This document shows positions 60,121 through 64,000 of a stretch of DNA of 64,000 nucleotides, piece by piece. Each line of letters opens with the position of its first letter. Positions within the stretch are counted from its first letter, which is position 1. A model generated the notes under the pieces. That model was not told where the DNA came from. It searched no databases and worked only from the letters and a program-made list of their open reading frames with translations. Source of the stretch: Zygnema cylindricum (lineage: Eukaryota > Streptophyta > Zygnematophyceae > Zygnematales > Zygnemataceae). The stretch lies in contig JBBHKE010000216.1 of NCBI GenBank assembly GCA_037447655.1, positions 208,428 to 272,427 on the forward strand. Reading direction: 5' to 3'. The position numbers were made by a program, and so were the translations under genes.

Positions 60121-62505
60121 ATGGAACCCATAGAATTTCAGGTTATAGGCCCACCATCTAGGGTGCCTATGTTTGATGGAACACACTTCACTTATTGGGA
60201 ATCTACGATGGAGGGATTGGTTTTCGAAAAGCACTTATGGGGAATTGTTTTTGGACAAGTGAGATGTCTGCCACCAGGCTTCGGTGGAACTCACTATGGA
60301 GATTCAACTGGGGCTTCCAAGAAAACCAAATGGAGTTCAGATACAACAGAAGGTGAAAGGGAAATTATTGCCATGGAAGAGGGAAAAAAGGAGAAGGGTA
60401 AAAAAACACCTGTGGTGAGGGGAGCTAGGCTCTCTCCTACAGTTTCACTTGTAGGGGTTTTAGCTAAACCAAAAACTATAGAAAACGACAATAAAATTTG
60501 GGAGTATAAAAACACTATAGCAAAACATCTCATACTGAGAAACGTGTCTAAGTCCATAGCTATCACTCTTATAAACCTATCCTAGTCTTCAAAAATCTGG
60601 GAAACACTAATTCAGATTTATAAGAGTGGGACAATACAGAGGCAACAGTTAGTAAAATAGGAAATAAAGTTCTATGTTTATAAAGGCGGTATTATAGTAG
60701 AGTTTTGCAATGATATTACTGCGTTATATGTTGAGTTTGCAAGTGCAAGATATGTAGAATCTGAGGTGAGAAAGATTAACACACTAATCATGATACTCCC
60801 AAATGAGTACGAAAACATCATTAACGGTATACAGGAAATGGACTACTCCTCATGGACTTGGAGCATTACCTTGGGGATGATTCTTGTGAGGGAAATCACT
60901 TTGGAGCTTTGTAGGGGATGTGACAGGGTGAATGTTCTGACAGCTGGTGGTGACTGGCGGAAGCTGAAACTCTGAGACCTCCGTAAGTCTTGAGAGTGAA
61001 CAGTTTCTAAGAAGCCTTTAGGATAACCTTGAACCCTTTGTGTTTCAGCAAAAACAACTGCCATTATGGCAGACAATAACTTTGACCAGGTTCACCCCTG
61101 TGAAGGCAAGACTCCCCTGAGTCGATAGCAAAAAAAATCTCTAAATTTGCTCCCCTGAGAAGTAAGTTATGGAGGGTCAAAGTTAACCTTTTGTACAGAA
61201 GCTCTCTGGGAGAGAAGGTCCTATCTCCTAATTTTTCTAAGTCCTATCTCTCTCACAGACTGTATCTATTGATGTACGGAGCCAATCAGAATGCAGTTCC
61301 GTACACAAAAGTACAGTTGCTGGTGTACTTTCTGTATGAACATTGTACGTCATGGCCTAAATGTAGACACGTGGTATGTCTGGATTCGCTCCCTTAATCC
61401 TCGAAGATGCCGCGATCCAATGTAATTCCGCCACGTATCATCCGATGTGGCGATGACCACAAACCGCTTAAATCCTCTTCCGCGATCTCCACGTTAATTA
61501 TGGCCATCCGATTAAATTCATATTTAATCGTAGCCGTAATAAATAAATGTGCGGTATTGGTTTCTTATCCGTACCGCAATCCGTACTTTTACATTAATGG
61601 ATCTATGTCTACCGTAAAAAGTTATAGTTAAATGAATTATCCTACATATTAATGTTTAATTAAATATCAAACCCTATAGTACGCAACACTAGATAAAGAC
61701 TTAACGGCTAAGGCTACCGGCTACCGGCTGTCTGCCGACCGGTAGCTACCAGGATCAAATCATGTAGCCGGCACATACCTTTTAGTAAATAAACCCCTTA
61801 CTAATATATAATCCCCTTAAACTTTTGGATAGCCTAGGTAGCCATGGCTCTAGCTCCCTCTCCAATTTCTCAGTGACTGCGGCAAGTTTGAGAGTTGGAG
61901 AGAGAAGTTAGAGGTAGACTGCCTCGGCTTCTTTCTATATTTCTATTTAGACCTAGAAAATACTTTAAATGGACCATTAATTTCTACAGAAGCGTGATGA
62001 GGGGAATGATACTGGTGGTGACTGGCGGAAGGGTGATAAGAGGAATGATGGTGACTGGCGGAAGCGTGATGAGAGGAAGAAAGATAAAGATAAGCCGTAT
62101 CGGAACTTCGGTGGAAAGAGAGGAAGAGGAAAGAAAAGGGAGCTTTGAAAGGAGGGGTTTGCTTCTTTTGTAGGGAACCAAGTCACTTTATGGCGGAATG
62201 TCTTTGTTTGTAAGAAATTAGAAGTTGGAATGTGATTGAGGAGGAAGAAGGTGAAAAGGAGAAACAGGATGTAGATATTTCAGAGCTTCTCCACATCGGT
62301 AGTATGGGGAAGAGAGAAGAGCACAAAAAAATTCCACAAAAGCAACAGTGTGCTTTTGGAGGTATAAGGGAGGTAAAAAGAAAAGAGGTACTTGAGGGAA
62401 TTAAACATGACGAGGATGTCAAGGTGTATAGAGTAAATGATTTAGAAATGAGAAAGTTAGATTTAGAATTAAAATTGGAAGAAGGGAAAAATCAGAATAT
62501 TTAGG
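60121..62505 (+). pseudogene. Gag of TR-GAG2, broken and interrupted
   Basis: Starts MEPIEFQVIGPPSRVPMFDG and follows TR-GAG1 gag; it contains RQQLV and the start of the charged tail before the solo LTR at 60965. After the insert the frame continues with Lys/Arg-rich sequence and the knuckle CFFCREPSHFMAEC near 62162-62203. Stops include TAG near 60583 and near 60658. Its reading frame differs from TR-GAG1 at the stop sites, so the two copies decayed independently. Confidence 0.82.
60965..61988 (-). repeat. Solo LTR of the TR-GAG family, reverse orientation, with 5-bp duplication GAAGC
   Basis: Flanked by GAAGC at 60960-60964 and 61989-61993. On the minus strand it runs TGTAGAAATT to GAGTTTCA, 1024 bp, with the LTR landmarks TATTTTCTAGG and GACTCAGGGGAGTC. 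A complete LTR with a perfect duplication and no internal region is the product of recombination between the two LTRs of a full element. Confidence 0.9.
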
Positions 62506-62814
62506 ATATCCTTATAGATATTTCGGAGATAGAAAACAGGTTGAAAAATGAGACTTCAACGGATTCCGAGGAAAGGGGAGAAGTAAATCTAGAAGGAGCT
62601 TCAAAGGATAGGGGAGAAGACGAATATTTAATGAAAGGTTAAGGGGAGGAGAAGTATTTTGTAGGATTCAAAATAGATAGTGATAGTGGAAAGAATTCCA
62701 TGGGAGAGAGTGAGGGAAGTTCAAAAAATGGGGTAAGTATCATCTACAAATATATGAGTACGGAAGATGTAGATTTTATGAGGAACTTAGTAGGGGACTC
62801 GTGATTTTAAGAAA

Positions 62815-63060
62815 AAATTGGGGGGTAATGGATTTGACATCACTAATGGGAGTGATGCCATTTATGAAGGTGTGTTTGTAAAAGAGTTAGCATCTGGGTA
62901 TGTGTTGCAGGTTGCGGATGGGGCTTGCTGTTTCAAATGCAAGTGGGAATCTAGATTTTGCTCGGATCAAAAAGAAATGAGGTGGATAATATCCTTGCTC
63001 CAAAAGCCCGGATTTATGAAAAATGGCATGCGAAATAAAATGTGTGATGCTTTATTATTT
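62815..63060 (+). pseudogene. Second copy of the unknown post-gag frame
   Basis: Counterpart of 53530-53780, with GFDITNGSDAIYE, LASGYVLQ and LLQKPGFMKNGMRNKM. No recognised domain. Confidence 0.5.
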
Positions 63061-63209
63061 CGGTTCATCTAATACACTGTTTCAAATACGGGGGTATTCA
63101 CTTAAAGTTTTATGAGGGGAAAAGAAAAAGGAAAAAGAAAAAAAATATATAATTGTGTTTTGTTATTGAGAGTGAGGTGAAAGAGAAATAGACTAGAAAA
63201 TAAAGGGAG

Positions 63210-63635
63210 TGTTAAAATGTGTGTATTTTCTAGGACTGTATTTGTCTATGCTGAAAAGAAGTAATTAATATTCACTACTTAAATTAGACTCTAGAGTGAA
63301 GAGAGAGAGAGAGTCACCATGGCTGTCACCATAGTCAGAAAGAAACAGGCAGTCAGAATGATAGATTACCAAAAGTCGCCCTAAACAGGATTTGAACTTG
63401 GGTGGAGTACTTTGTAGACGTACACCTAAATGCGTTAACGAAACGATACACGTTTGTGGTTCGGCGATTAATTAAAGTGTCACGCAAACGTCACTTTCAC
63501 TTAAACAGACAAAAATTGACGAAACGACATCATAGTCAAACGGCGCTCGTGGACGCGAATCTAACCGTGTAAAATACATGATCGGATGGACGACGTCGCC
63601 TCCACCAAACCCGAATGAATCTTTGGCGGCTTTTG
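63210..63635 (+). repeat. Truncated 3' LTR of TR-GAG2
   Basis: Matches the first part of the LTR at 59085 and diverges after the word GGCGGCTTTTG. Confidence 0.88.
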
Positions 63636-64000
63636 TTGTTATGAGACAACTGCTGGCACTGAAGATGAAGAAGATGCAGCAGTAGTCATCGTATAACAAA
63701 TCAAAAGAGGAAGCTTCCACAAATACCGATGGCTGAACAGCAACTTTGACAGACTATAACTTTCAGAAAAACGCCCCAATGGTCCTGAAAAATTTACCAC
63801 AGTGTAGATAACATACAAAGGAACACACACACAAAATTTCAGTGAATTCTGCTCACAGATCTGTGAGATATGCAGAAATGAAATTACATAAAACTGAGTG
63901 TACAGTTTTCATATCATTTGTTCCTAATGAATCAAATTCACTAAGTCCTACTTCTATACACCGAAACTACACTAAGCTGTACGGAGGCATTCCAGCCGTA
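63636..64000. other. Unassigned end of window
   Basis: No gene recognised. The sequence after the truncated LTR has no visible relation to the LTR or to other repeats in the window. Confidence 0.4.

Larger units (their letters stand above)
59085..63635 (+). mobile_element. Second gag-only LTR retrotransposon (TR-GAG2), interrupted by a solo LTR
   Basis: The 5' LTR is 59085-60140 (TGTTAAAATGTG to AGAATTTCA). The primer site at 60141-60156 reads GGTTATAGGCCCACCA, one mismatch from TR-GAG1. The polypurine tract AAATAAAGGGAG is just before the 3' LTR, which starts at 63210 and is truncated near 63635. A GA microsatellite lies in the LTR (59174-59193 and 63300-63313). Internal gag is decayed and split by the insert at 60965-61988. 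Confidence 0.87.

Noticed and set aside
1-64000. tRNA and rRNA genes
   Set aside because: No cloverleaf with A/B box words or rRNA-like segment was noticed by eye; the tRNA-Met-like word at 52084 is a primer site.

Overview
The window is nuclear DNA of a plant. The five protein genes split into many short exons with GT/AG introns, and the space between them is filled with plant-type transposons (hAT, PIF/Harbinger-like, TA-target MITEs, Ty3/Gypsy and Copia-type gag-only LTR elements). A CXC/TSO1-like factor, a cytosolic-type BolA2 and a PCC13-62-type desiccation protein fit a land plant. A bacterial-type (GlnT/TIGR03105-like) glutamine synthetase with 13 exons makes me lean to a non-seed (bryophyte or lycophyte grade) lineage; this is inference and the species is not identified.

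Layout. 38-7073 (-): TCX/CPP (Tesmin/TSO1-like CXC) regulator, 8 exons, 572 aa. 9309-15746 (-): glutamine synthetase, 13 exons, 440 aa. 16244-22145: a hAT transposon with an 8-bp target duplication, a 2-kb minisatellite and one nonsense codon in its transposase; a small MITE sits in its terminal TA. 22154-28340: a nest of non-autonomous DNA transposons, including a foldback element carrying two MITEs. 28923-29883 (+): PCC13-62-like ferritin-fold protein. 29884-34666: mostly gene-free. 34667-35238 (-): BolA2. 35423-39285: more nested MITEs. 39343-44079 (+): mitochondrial carrier (SLC25), 10 exons, 309 aa. 44766-48700: further MITEs. 49548-50235: pyrimidine-rich tract. 50290-63635: nested LTR retrotransposons, namely a decayed Gypsy element interrupted by a gag-only element, a second Gypsy scrap, and a second gag-only element interrupted by a solo LTR. 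63636-64000: unassigned.

The genes do not form an operon or pathway: nitrogen assimilation, cell-cycle/developmental transcription, desiccation response, Fe-S/redox and mitochondrial transport are simply neighbours. All multi-exon models were assembled by hand. In each one every junction keeps the frame and the joined protein matches the family end to end, which is the main support for the models.

The most interesting material is in the repeats. (1) The gag-only LTR elements appear to prime from the anticodon arm of initiator tRNA-Met (half-tRNA priming, as in Drosophila copia), with the primer site overlapping the start of gag. (2) A PIF/Harbinger-like MITE family carries a perfect internal palindrome that one diverged copy keeps with different bases. 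(3) Target-site duplications and natural empty sites let the order of several nested insertions be read directly.
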